Assembly (NCBI GenBank): GCA_002049455.2
Contig: KV918765.1
Span: 372,001-436,000 of the forward strand
Direction of reading: 5' to 3'
Source: Porphyra umbilicalis
Taxonomy: Eukaryota; Rhodophyta; Bangiophyceae; Bangiales; Bangiaceae
DNA length: 64,000 nucleotides
The position numbers and the translations under genes were made by a program. Position 1 is the first letter of the stretch. Each line of letters opens with the position of its first letter. Shown here one piece after another: positions 53,992 through 64,000 of the stretch. The notes beneath the pieces are model-generated. The model was not told the origin of the DNA, did no database searches, and was given only the letters and a program-made list of their open reading frames with translations.

Positions 53992-54786
53992 TTACAGTCG
54001 GTGGCGGGGGGGGAGCGGTCCAAACTGCTGCGGCTCCCACCACTCGGGCGGCTGCGTCTTGTTGACGTCAATCCAGCGCAGGCCGCGCACGCCGTTCGCG
54101 TCCGGCCACGTCTCCACTTGCACCCAACGCGGTGGCACCTTGGCCTCGGCGGCCGCGCGCTTGTTCGCCTCGACGCGCACGTACGCCTCCCACTTAACGT
54201 GATGCACCCAGCCAATCTCGTCCGGGGGCGTCTCGACGATAGGCGGTGACGCCCAAGGGCAAGTTCACCACGGGGGACATGTGGGGTGGTCCGGTCCGAC
54301 CGTCATGGCAAGTCGGCACACGTAGCAAATGTGACGATGAGCGCGCCGCTCCTCCGTGCGGCTCAAGTAGCCGCCCGTGCTGCCAACCCAGCGCCATCCC
54401 CAGCCTGGATGAGCAGAAGGCCTGCGCGCCCACGGGCACGGGCACTCCTCAGGGCAGATGAAGACGTTGGAGCTCACGCTCTGCGCGCGCTTGCACTCAG
54501 TGCAGATGCCTCTGAGGCCGCGTGGGAGCTGGGCCTTGGTGATGCCACGCGCCGAAGGCCCATGGGCCGGCCGCGGCGTGTAGGCGAGGGTGTCCTTCTC
54601 AGCAGGCTCAGGCGGCCCTGCGCGAGAGCCCGAGCCCGATGGCGGCGACGCGGACAGCATCGAGCTGGCGGGGGCCGTAGGCGACGAGTTGGCGTGTGAT
54701 AAGGAGTCGGAGAGGGGTGCAGAGTCGGCTGGGGGTGTCGACGACAAGTTGGGCGTCTCAGCTGGCGCGGCAGGTGAGTCCGGCAT
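53992..54786 (-). pseudogene. Cysteine-rich hypothetical protein with one in-frame TGA
   Basis: ATG at 54786 (MPDSPAAPAETPNLSS). A Ser/Pro-rich N-terminus leads to a Cys-rich domain (RGICTECKRAQSVSSNVFIC, PEECPCPW, HRHICYVCRLAMTVGPDHPTC), consistent with a zinc-binding ribbon. TGA at 54265-54267 interrupts the frame. Beyond it protein-like text continues (PPIVETPPDEIGWVHHVKWE, AYVRVEANKRAAAEAKVPPR, WIDVNKTQPPEWWEPQQFG) to TAA at 53992. The frame is the same as that of the Myb-like gene just downstream. A short intron spanning the TGA is an alternative to a nonsense mutation. It could be a third Harbinger cargo gene or a host gene. No family was recognised. Confidence 0.5.
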
Positions 54787-56165
54787 GGTAGTGCCGCAGC
54801 GAGCGCAACGTAGCAACGCAGCAGCGCGAGACAAAGCGTCACCTTGTGCCGGGCACCGACGGACGCCCAGATCGCGGTCTATTCGACACGAGCGAAGAAG
54901 ACGTAGGTAGTCCAGAAGCCGTGTGGAAACTAGTCGGTGGCAAGCCGCCGTAGACACTGCCCCCACCCAACTCACACCAGGTCAATGCGTCAGGAGCGAA
55001 AACGTCGCGCAGGGGTGAGGGTGTGCACGGCGTTCGTGCGCGTGATTGCACGAGAGGGTGGGTACGGCGGCGGCAGCGCAAACGGAACGAGTCCTCAGGC
55101 ATGCGCGATCCCTCACGCGCTCTTTGCGTTCGCGAGCGGGGGGAGGGGAGGGGCGCCAATGGCCAACGGGGCGCGGATGGCGAAGGGGCGCACAAAAGGC
55201 CACCAGCTCAGATGATACCACACCCCCTCGCACAGTACCCTGCAAGACGGCCAAGGAGCGCCGCCAATCACGAGGTTTACGTGTGGCCCGAAAGCAGGCA
55301 CTCAAAGACAGGCCAACACCAGGGCCATGAGAGCCATGACGTCTGACTGTTGGATTGTGGAGACCAAGGGCACTGCAAAAAACGCCGCCCAGAGCTTGTG
55401 CAGGCGTCGCCGAGGGTTAGCCGAGTGCGGGTCAGTCTTCTAACCAATCGAAAATCGGCTGGCATGAGACGCTCGCTGGCGCAGCAAGAGTGTCTCGGGG
55501 TGCAGCCCTGCGCATGCGCCACCTGTCAACTAATCGCAGGCACGGGAGAGACGCTGCACTATCCTCATGGTTCCCGGCCTCGCGCACCGAGCCCCTCGCG
55601 CCGCGCGTATGTCTACGTATTGAGTGCGAGGACGCCCAATAAAGAAGCACGCCTGCATTTGGCTCGCCTGCTCCCCGATCGGGCAGAGACGATCAGGACC
55701 AATCAGCTGCGGTCATGTATGAGGAGCGCCGCAACTCAACACACCTCGCTTCCGACGAGATATATGAGATGGGCACTTGCCACAGGGAAACGACGGACGA
55801 TTCGTGGAAGGTAACAGTGTGACACTACCGCGCCTTGCGAACTGCTCTCATGACGCACGCATCCTGGCGACGTGGCTGTCGATCAGGCGGCGGGACGACA
55901 GCAAAGATACGGAAGTCACGTCGGCCACTGCATTGCCGCCCACTGATTGGGTACGGAAAAGTATACGTGTCCGTTCCAGGGGCTGGTCGTACCGCAGTTC
56001 CGCCTCTCAGCCGGGGCCACGGCACTGCGAGCCTTTTCCATATGTCGCCATGGCGACGCCCCAGTGTGGAATCTGGTGCGATGCATCCTCTGGCCGTGCA
56101 CGAGACCTCTACTCCAATAGATGAGCTTCGCGCGTCCACAGGCAGCTTTGTGGTTTAGATCACAT
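54787..56165. other. Spacer without a supported gene
   Basis: Short frames on both strands, no motif. The right end of the Harbinger element may lie here; I could not find terminal repeats. Confidence 0.45.
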
Positions 56166-56472
56166 GTGGCGGGTAACGATAGAATCCTCATTCTTTGTGG
56201 CACGACACATTCTGAGTTAGACCCACCAAACGACTCATCTCAACAAGAGCTTTCGATCGCTCTTGGTCGCGAGTCCGAAAGACCGATGGTCGCGGAGTAT
56301 TGGCCAATGTAAAAAAATGTTCATCTCTGAAGCGACTTTCGGAATCGAGGCCTGCTGCCTCTCAGAGGGCGATTCCCCCAGGCGACTTAAGGATGACCGA
56401 ATCTTCGAAGCAGGCTTTCTCGGTTCGACCGTCGTGGAAAAGATGAGGATTCTATCGTCGTCCGCCACACAT
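56162..56472. mobile_element. 303-bp MITE
   Basis: The element at 56166-56468 has inverted termini. The left reads GTGGCGGGTAACGATAGAAT and the right in complement GTGGCGGACGACGATAGAAT, both continuing CCTCAT. ACAT flanks it at 56162-56165 and 56469-56472, a possible 4-bp target duplication. The interior has no coding frame. The superfamily is unassigned. Confidence 0.75.
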
Positions 56473-57356
56473 GATGCTGTTTACTGATTGGTAAATTGCA
56501 CGATTGGATCCGGGGACAATTTCTTAGTGTAATGCGATCTCCTGCAATCTTGATCCACACGTCGACCCAAGCGACCTCATAGCAACCCGTTGACTTGGCT
56601 ACTCCTGTCTTTCTGCTGTCTTTCTCCCATGAGCCTCTCGGAGCGTCACGGCCGCGCCGAAAGCCGCTACAGAGTCGTGCTAGGCCGATGCGTCGAGATC
56701 AAACTCGCGCACTCCTACTCACGTCACGCTTTCTGGTCTTCTTCTACATGACCGGGGCCGCCTTTGATGATTCCCTGGGCCACCCGGGTCAGAAATGGGA
56801 GCTGAACGAGCACATTGGGCCTGGAAAGAGGGATATGTCTGGAATAAAGCAGTGGCATGCGTCCGCTCGCCCCCCTCAGCTGCGCAAAGCCTGCTTTGGA
56901 ACTACCATTGCAACGTGCGGGAGGGAGCGGCAAGCCGCAAGCTGCGTCAATCATATATATTTTTCCCGCTCTGTACCTTTTCGTAATGCTTGCTATCTGC
57001 GCCCCCCTCTCAGCCGTCGGATTTGTTGCATACGGGACAAAGTGGGACTGAGAAACATTGACAGACGCAAGCTGCTTGTCGGAGCAGCGGCTTTGTCACT
57101 ACCAGTCGACGTCAATACGCACACAAGCATTCAATCTGAGACGATATGGACGACCGAGCTCGTGGAGCCTGTACGGCTCTTTCGCTCCTTCCCCACAAAC
57201 CTACTCATCGTCCAACATGAAATGCAGATGAACAAAACGATTAAGATGGCGGCCTGGCATGGGCCCTCGTGGGAGGCCCGGCGAGGGCCTCCATCTCTTG
57301 AACGTCAGCAAGCCGTCTTCACGGCAAAGTACTCCCGTGAATAGAGACCCTCTGCC
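56469..57356. other. Spacer without a supported gene
   Basis: One plus frame of about 250 codons (56595-57344) lacks motifs and has composition typical of random sequence; I do not call it a gene. Confidence 0.4.
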
Positions 57357-58669
57357 CTACACAGCCTCGCCCGCGTGACCCAACTTTTCCTTGGAAGGCT
57401 CGTCCACACTCTCGGCCTTGTTCTGGGCCAGGTTGAGTTTGGCACGGTCGCCGGCCATCGTCACGCTGACAACGACAATTTCGTCATCATCGTCCCCGTC
57501 AGATGCCGCTACGCTTGAGGCCGCGCCGGCCTTGTGCGTATCACCAACTGGGGCAGAAACAGCCCGCCACTCAATCGTGAGAGAGGACGAGCAGAGCTTG
57601 CACAATGAAAGAACGGCCTTGCGCGTCGAGGCCACCGCCGTAGATGTGAGAGCGGTCACTTGGTCGCTATGAATGGCGTCCAAGGCCGTGTCACACGCCG
57701 AGGCCCAGCGAAGCGCACCCCGGTAGGTCTTGCCTGTCAGCCACAGGTGCTTGAGCGCAAAATGAAACTTGCTCGTCATGAGGATGTCGCGCGTGCGATC
57801 GTCGATGGTGACGGCCTGGAGGTGAGCTAACTGAGCCTCAAGAAGCGCCGCGACGGTGCCATTGTTGTTCACGGCTTCCATGGCCGCCTGAAACTGGGCG
57901 ACCGTGTATCCCTTGTCCAACGCCAGCTCGGCCGCCTCAATCTGCTGGGCCGTCATGCAACCCGCGTCGTCGTCATTGTCAGCGGCAGTGGCTCCGACGG
58001 CCGCGCCTGCGGCCGCTTCGCGCTTCACCTTGACCTTCTTGCCGTGCACGTCGTCGCCGTTCGACAGGCCGTCGGCGGCCTTGCGCTTGGTCCCGGTGCC
58101 GGCCTCATCCGAGGTCGCCGCGCTCCCCCCCTTACTCTTCGTGTCACGCTCACACACAGGGCTCGAGACGGCAGGGGCGGCCTGGTTATTGGTTCCTGTG
58201 CCGGACTCGTCGGAGGCCGCCGCGCCTCTCTCCTCGAGGCTCGGGCCGCTGACAGGGCGGCAGCCTGGCGAGGCGCCGCCCTTGACGTCAGTGGCCTCGT
58301 TGAAAGCCAAACGCTCTTCATCATGCGCCGTGTCGCGCGCTTCGCGACCATCGACTTGGCAAGCCTTGTTAGAGGCCTGTCCGCCACTAGTAGCCTCCAC
58401 TTGATCGAGGACGTCGTGGGCACGGCGGCTGCTACGGAAACAGCCTCCACAATTCCGAGGTCGCCGCCACCGTTGTTCGCCATTTCACGCTCAGTGTCGG
58501 CATCGGCCATGTCGCCAGGCCGCCAAGGTGCCGCGTCGACAGCGCAGGATGAGCAAGCGTCGTCGCCGCCGTCTGCGCCGGCGCGCCTCAGCGTGGCCGC
58601 GTGCGCGGCCACAGGTGTGGCGCGGAGAGCAGTAAAGGGAGCGTCATTCGCCTCAGAGGGTGAATCCAT
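57357..58669 (-). pseudogene. Hypothetical nuclear-type protein, one frameshift
   Basis: ATG at 58669 (MDSPSEANDAPFTALR). The frame is protein-like to about 58410 (DADTEREMANNGGGDLGIVE, AVSVAAAVPTTSS), then continues in another minus frame (QVEATSGGQASNKACQVDGR) to the stop at 57357. Basic stretches KRKAADGL and GKKVKVKREA look like nuclear localisation signals. The C-terminal half is mostly helical (QQIEAAELALDKGYTVAQFQ, TRDILMTSKFHFALKHLWLT, STRKAVLSLCKLCSSSLTIE) and ends acidic. An indel or a small intron near 58410-58480 would explain the frame change. No family was recognised. Its composition resembles the gene at 60065-60694. Confidence 0.55.
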
Positions 58670-60064
58670 CTCTGCTCGTCAGGTGACGTGCGCTCGAAGG
58701 GCTGGTAAGTGCACGCTGCAAAAGCTTAAGAGCACAGGACGACGACGCAGCTCGAGAGCTTGCCCAGACGGTGGGCGTCGGCCGTGCTAAAAGCAACCGC
58801 CGGCCGACAGCCCCCCTCGCCAGCGACCCCGTGGAAACGCCCAGTGTCACAGTGCCCGCTCCCCACTGAACGCGCTGTGGCGCGTTGGCAGACAGCAACG
58901 CCGCGCGAGCCAGGAATACAGTGGCCCGACGGTCTTGCATAGAGAAGTTCACTGCAGCCTGCCTTTAGTCCATTTCAGTCCAACACAGGCCCTTTGACGG
59001 CTTTCGCACTGCGCCAGGACCCTCCTGCAATGCAGGTCGCACAAGGTTTCCAACAATCAAACCGTCTGCCCAGCGGGACGTTGCCACCGTCAATTGTGTC
59101 ACACGTGCCGAGCCCTCAGTGGATTACTCCTTCTTTATGGCGAGGCTAGTGAGGTACCTCTCCAGTCCCCCCGCAGCGTATCATTGGTGGCCGTGCGCTG
59201 CGGCTCACGCAACGCTGCAGGGCCGCCCAGCATCGTACTCAGTGATGGCACCTCAGAAGATTTTGTGTCCAGGTAGGTTCTGTGATGTTCGAGTCTGATT
59301 GGCTGCTCACAACTGGTCCCGAGTTTTGAAACGCTACACTGATCTCTTGTCAATGTCGTCTCGCTCTGCGGTCCGCCTCCAACCATAGACATGTGCTCTC
59401 AGTTGTGCTTTGCGACGGACCGCAGCCGCGATACGTCTCTCTCTTGATGGTGTGTGATCTCGTCAACCGATCGCAGCGGTCCATGTGGCCCCACCACCGA
59501 CGACACAGTTGTGGCACCTCGATTACTGGACCGTGCGCCGTATTCGGGTGTTCTCACGCCGTCGGCCGCCTTACTTCAATGCCCACTTCAGTCACAGCAA
59601 AGTGCCTGTGTCCATCCAGACAAATCCCTCGGGGCTACGTCGTCTCTCGCCTCTCCGTGCTTCGTCTGGTACAGCTATAGCCGCATCAAAGACCTGTTTG
59701 CTCCCCCTCGCTCGGGGCCCTCTGTCTTATTTCCCTTCTCCCCAGGAGATACGAGAGAGCGCATGCAAGAAACTGTTTTGCTCAGCTCATGCGTGCGCAC
59801 TGCGACAATCATATTACAACATCTTCGGACCACAAAAAAAACTGTAGGGTGGAAGATCACATTCACTGCAGACACGCTACTCGCCCCACCGCTCGTTTCT
59901 CACCCGCCTACCGCCTCTTCCGCACCCAGCACACACGAAGAAAAGGAACACAATGTGAGGCATGCGGCCCGGCATGGACACCCTCCACAGGCCTGGAAAA
60001 GGCCCGTATCTTGGCGCAGAGCAGCTTGGGAGTCCCTTTTGGCTTTGTCCCAGGCCACGTTCTT
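58670..60064. other. Spacer without a supported gene
   Basis: No convincing frame. A 10-bp inverted pair CTGCGGTCCG/CGGACCGCAG lies near 59376 and 59413. Confidence 0.45.
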
Positions 60065-60694
60065 CTAAACCTTGACCGTCTTGTGAGCTTTGCGCTTGGG
60101 AGCGGCGGCGTCACCGTCGGCACTGCGCTTGACGGCCACGCTGGCCTGGTTCGAGGCCATGCCGCCGCTCCCACCACGACTCTCCGGTGAGGCGCCGTCC
60201 CAAAACTCCAGGCCGGCACTTGAAAGGCCTTCAAACTCCTTGCACTTGGACCCTAGCGCAACTTTGTCGTTGGCTGCCCCGACGCTGCTCACTTCTGGCG
60301 TTCCTGGAGCGTAGAGGAAGACCTCCTCCACCGTCGGCAAGCCGTGCTTGCACTTGATGTCAGAGAAGCTTTGGGCCTGGTCGGAGGCCGTCGGTTCCGA
60401 CATGAAGCTGCTGCCCGAGGCCTCGTTCGGCGTGTCATAGTCGGCCTCGTCCGAGGCCGCCGCCATGCCCGTACGAATCGCCTCCGCCAATCGGCTACGG
60501 TGCTTTGCCGCCTTGGCCTGCTGGGCCAGGATGGCCGGGAGACGACGGGCCCCCTCGCGTGCCGCGGCCCGGGCACGCTCGAGCGCGGCCGCGCGGGCGG
60601 CCGAGGCCGCTTCGTCCATGGCAATTACAGAGAATCGGCGAGCGTGGGAGGGATCCTCACCGGGGCGGACGATTTGCAGGGCGTGCCAGTTCAT
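60065..60694 (-). CDS. Hypothetical Ala/Arg-rich protein with C-terminal basic signal
   Basis: First ATG at 60694 (MNWHALQIVRPGED); a second at 60619 (MDEAASAARAAAL) is also possible. The frame is open upstream to 61072 but lacks ATG, so an upstream exon is conceivable. An Ala/Arg-rich helical region (ALERARAAAREGARRLPAIL) is followed by Ser/Glu-rich linkers, IKCKHGLPTVEEVFLYAPGT, and a basic tail AAAPKRKAHKTVKV resembling a nuclear localisation signal. No family was recognised. The Ser-Asp-Glu-Ala and Lys-Arg-Lys motifs recall the neighbour at 57357-58669, with which it shares strand. Confidence 0.5.
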   Translation of the reverse strand: MNWHALQIVRPGEDPSHARRFSVIAMDEAASAARAAALERARAAAREGARRLPAILAQQAKAAKHRSRLAEAIRTGMAAASDEADYDTPNEASGSSFMSEPTASDQAQSFSDIKCKHGLPTVEEVFLYAPGTPEVSSVGAANDKVALGSKCKEFEGLSSAGLEFWDGASPESRGGSGGMASNQASVAVKRSADGDAAAPKRKAHKTVKV

Positions 60695-63600
60695 GCACCG
60701 ATGCTCGGCCCTGATAAGGCCGCGGTGATAGATACACCCAATGTCGTTCGTCCCGAGCCCCGGGACTCCGTCAGCATCCCTCAGGTTGTGCTCGCTGCGT
60801 TCCAAGCGTCGGAACGACCGCGGTTGCTGCCACCCCAGTGCGAGTGCATCCAGTGTGAGTGCTTGCCACAGGCCCCCACGTTCGCTTTTGGCGGGGAGGG
60901 ACGTCACGGCCGGGACCTGGTTCCAAATCAGCTCGGCTGTGAAGCCGCCGACACGATCATCGGCGCTGCACGTGCCTTGCCCTGAGTGGCTTTCCAAGCC
61001 GTGGTACGTCGCTCCGGCCGTGCTTCGCGCTCCCCCTGGCAACGTAGTCCGTGCCTGCGCTTCCGAGATCAAATCAGGTCAAACGTGTCACCGTTCTGAC
61101 CACCGCGCTGCACAGGATTTGCCCTGAGACACATGGTGATCATGAAACTGGCATCTATTCGAGTGACGATCGCCTCCATGACCGCAAATTTAGGCCAGAT
61201 TTTGTTCCCAATAGGCTTCGTGTCACAGTTTTTCGCAACGATCGGGCTACGATCGCCCATGCACACAGCTGCGATTGCCCATCAACACGCGACGGGCGCG
61301 GCAGAGTCAACTGGGGCGTCTGGGACGGTTGAGTTCGGAAGGCCACAACCATCAACACGCGCTCTCATTTCCGCAGATAAAAATGATGTAGCCTACCCTT
61401 TTTTTGACAAGTGCATGGCCGCTGTCAGCATCAGTTCGGAAAGGCTCGTTGCCGGTTCGACACCCAATCAAACAACTACACGTTTGCTTACGTAGCGCTC
61501 TTAAATAGTTCGGAAGCGGCTCGATGCGGACACTGTTGGCGTTGCTCTAAGGCCGCGGTTCGCCACTCTCCCAAACCCCTGGTCGGCTGGAGAAAGATAG
61601 AAGTGCACACACGGCACTGGTACGTACGATGGACTCCTTCAGCTAACACCAGTGCCAGGTCCGCCACCGTGGCCCTGAATAGGGACCGAGAAGTTTCGTG
61701 CAGGGGGTCAGCACAGGACAAGACAGCTAGAAGGGGGTGTGCAACGCATCAGAGTCAGGCATGGCGGTACCTGGTGGTACCGTAACAAAAAAATGCTCTC
61801 CAGTGTCAAATTCGGCCCACACTCGCTGCTCATCTCGAGGGGGAAGGGGGAAAACCGTACTTCTCTCTTGCACCGGTATCAGTCATCGCGGGACCCTCCC
61901 CAAGGTGATGGTTACTGAAAACGGACGCAACCATGAAAGAGTTTTCGGGGACGCCTCTGTGCAAGACGCTTTCAGGGGTGAGATCAATGAAGGATCGCGT
62001 GTTGATCCACCGCTGGTTTTTGGTGGTGCCGCACCCCCCTCAGAGTTGCCGTGTGAAGCGACGCAGAAATGCGTCCAGACGCAATTGCGTTTCGGCCACT
62101 CAGGTTCCTGCGCGTTGCCGAAGGGCTTTCGGACGATGTCTGTAAAGTTCCGACCCAGAAGAGCCACCTTGACTAGGCGTGGGTGCCCCCCCCAGCGGTG
62201 TGCGGCCGAGCAGCTTCGTCAACAAAACGCTTCTCCCGGCCTTGTCCCACTTCTATGTTCACCCACATCCCTTTCCCACCGACGGCGCAATTCCAAGGAC
62301 GCTCGTGATGTGTCTTTGCTTGTTGAAAACGCCACGATACAGCCCCGGCGTTACGCACGCTACCTTGCATCGAAAGGTTTCGACACTGTGCATCTCTTTT
62401 CTGTTTACTGCGCGCACGTTCTTGTATCCAGTTTGCACCACCCCACCACGAGGAAAATGAACATTCTATGGTGTACGACCAGCAGGTACCAACGCAGAAA
62501 TCGCGCCGTGCCGCCAGTCCGCGCTTCATCATGCCCCCAGTCCACGCTTGTCTGCGAGGCCGCCGTGTTCGGAACAGTCATAGTTAAGACAATCCGTAGC
62601 ATTTAGGTTGACTGAACCATAGTTGATTCGTGGTCCACAGGGGCCGCATGACAAATACGAAATTCTCATACTTTCTTGGTTCTTTGGCGATGCTGTCATC
62701 GCCGCTGTCAGGGAGGGTAAAACGTCTCGCTTGTCGGGCCGTGTGGCCATATTGTTGGTATATCGGTAAATTTGATCGGTAAGGGTCTCGGTATCCCGAT
62801 CAATAGTCGGTATTGTCCATTTTATCAACGGCCTTCCAGCCTTTCACACCACCACTCCATCGTCGTCACCGCACCGCCATGCTCTCTCTTCGACGCGCGC
62901 GCCGCATCCGCTCCTTCTTCGGGCCCGCGCTCCGCATCCGCCCCTTTTTTTGCCCCCCGCCCTCCCCTTTTCTTTGCGCCCGCGCGCCGCATCTGCCCCA
63001 TTCTTTGCCCCCCTCCCTCCCCCCATCCGCACGCCATGCAAGTCGCGCTGTACTGACGTTCGTTTTTTGCCTCCATGCGTTTCACGTCCTTCCCCGTTCC
63101 CCCCCCCGGCCCCTGCCGGAGTGTTTACTCATCTCTTGTTCATTTCTTGAGGCATCGGGCGGCCTCCGCTGTCGACCTCCCCCTGCGTGTGGCGGAACGC
63201 CGGGTGCTGTGCTTGTTTGCATTGCTGACCATTGCTTTATACTGAGAACCATACGACAAAGATGAAGATATCAAATGGGGACCGACAATGAGGACGTGAC
63301 AACTGGAGAAGAGAAAAAGACACAGCGCCAACGGGGTAAGAAAAAAGGGACCCAACGCCATGGTGGTCACAAGAGCAAAGGGACATGACGACTAGCCGCC
63401 ATTACAGTGACAAAGCTGGGAATTCTATGACAGCATCGAAAAGACATTCTCCCTCAATGTATTGCTAATCCCACAATTTTGTCCACATCGGCCAAGACCG
63501 GGACTGCTTTGTAAAACAGGCCAACCATTGGTCTAGAACAGCATCAAACAGGTGCTGAGTGCGTATCTTCGACGCGCCATTGGCTCTCCAACCGCCAGGT

Positions 63601-64000
63601 TCGTGCAGAATCGAGATTCTCCGTTTTCTTGAGATATTCTTCCTTTCTCAGTCGTCTCATGTGGTAAAGTAGCCCAGAGCAGTGAGTTATCGAGATTTTC
63701 TTCAGGATTCTCAAATAATCTCAGAAACACGAGTGCGCCGATTGTGCGTTTGCGGGCCGTACGGGCACATTCTGTAAAGATGGGACCCGACATGCACTGC
63801 TGTTGCTCCTCTTGGCCAATCACAAACGTCCTTGCATTCCAGCTTGTGGGGGGTGGCGCTCCGGCCGTGGTGCGGACACTGTCCAGCTCACTCACACCTC
63901 GGCCGGGACCAGTGCTTTGCCTGACAGGCGGTGAGTGTTTTCCGTATGTCCGACACGAAACAGCAGAGCACGACAGGCCGAGAAAATGAATGCAGACTGT
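60695..64000. other. 3.3-kb spacer, no supported gene
   Basis: Frames are short and unremarkable on both strands. The only structure seen is a pyrimidine-rich tandem repeat at 62894-63013. Confidence 0.45.
62894..63013. repeat. Imperfect pyrimidine-rich tandem repeat, three units
   Basis: Units begin at about 62894, 62927 and 62982, each with GCGC(G/T)CCGCATC(C/T)GC followed by C/T runs. Minus-strand frames here are Gly/Ala/Arg low complexity from the repeat. Confidence 0.65.

Noticed and set aside
48780..54990. Terminal inverted repeats of the Harbinger element
   Set aside because: G-rich text near 48790 and C-rich text near 54960 looked promising, but no consistent inverted alignment or TWA duplication could be established by eye.
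56595..57344. 250-codon plus-strand frame
   Set aside because: No motif, random-like composition and no supporting promoter; insufficient for a gene call.
61454..61464. tRNA gene (B-box-like GGTTCGACACC)
   Set aside because: No A-box at the right distance, no acceptor or anticodon stem pairing upstream.
1..64000. Giant-virus DNA integrated in a host genome
   Set aside because: Fanzor genes and GC-rich hypothetical ORFs occur in giant viruses. However, the dominance of LTR retrotransposons, MITEs and Harbinger, and the absence of any viral core gene, fit a eukaryotic nuclear genome better.

Overview
The window looks like nuclear DNA of a GC-rich unicellular eukaryote (alga or protist). Coding stretches are very GC-rich and spacers are nearer 50-55% GC by eye. 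No rRNA, tRNA or bacterial operon structure was seen, and I could not recognise an ordinary cellular gene with confidence. The content is transposable elements of several classes, mostly nested and decayed, separated by low-coding spacer. The species cannot be named from this sequence.

Layout. (1) 1-5.5 kb: the 3' part of a Ty3/gypsy chromovirus pol running in from the left edge, followed by a long antisense ORF. (2) 5.5-14.9 kb: spacer with a 185-bp tandem duplication, large palindromes, a 242-bp hAT-type MITE with a perfect 8-bp target duplication, an acidic hypothetical gene and a G-rich/C-rich tract. (3) 14.94-31.69 kb: a full-length Ty3/gypsy chromovirus (659-bp LTRs, gag, protease, RT-RNase H-integrase-chromodomain, antisense ORF), interrupted by an almost pristine minus-strand Ty1/copia element (18.7-24.67 kb, TSD AATGG). 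(4) 31.7-36.5 kb: spacer with a fold-back element, a TATA box and a proline-rich ORF. (5) 36.4-46.9 kb: the relic of a Fanzor gene (eukaryotic TnpB homologue, RNA-guided nuclease family). It is split just before its RuvC-I Asp by a second, decayed copia element (39.28-44.52 kb), whose 3' LTR was itself hit by a 288-bp MITE. (6) 49.0-53.8 kb: a PIF/Harbinger transposon with an intact DDE transposase and a convergent Myb/NAM-like accessory gene broken by one in-frame TAG. (7) 54-64 kb: a cysteine-rich minus-strand ORF, another MITE, two minus-strand hypothetical genes with nuclear-localisation-like basic stretches, and spacer.

Reading the nesting gives a relative history. The Fanzor element came first, then copia #2 inserted into it, then the MITE into copia #2. 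Separately, gypsy #2 inserted and diverged (roughly 15 differences between its LTRs by eye), then copia #1 inserted into it recently (three substitutions and one indel between its LTRs). Both copia elements use a Drosophila copia-type primer-binding site matching the anticodon arm of initiator tRNA-Met. Both gypsy elements carry an unrelated-looking antisense ORF after the chromodomain. The most interesting items are the Fanzor relic, the paired antisense ORFs, and the palindrome array at the 3' end of copia #1.
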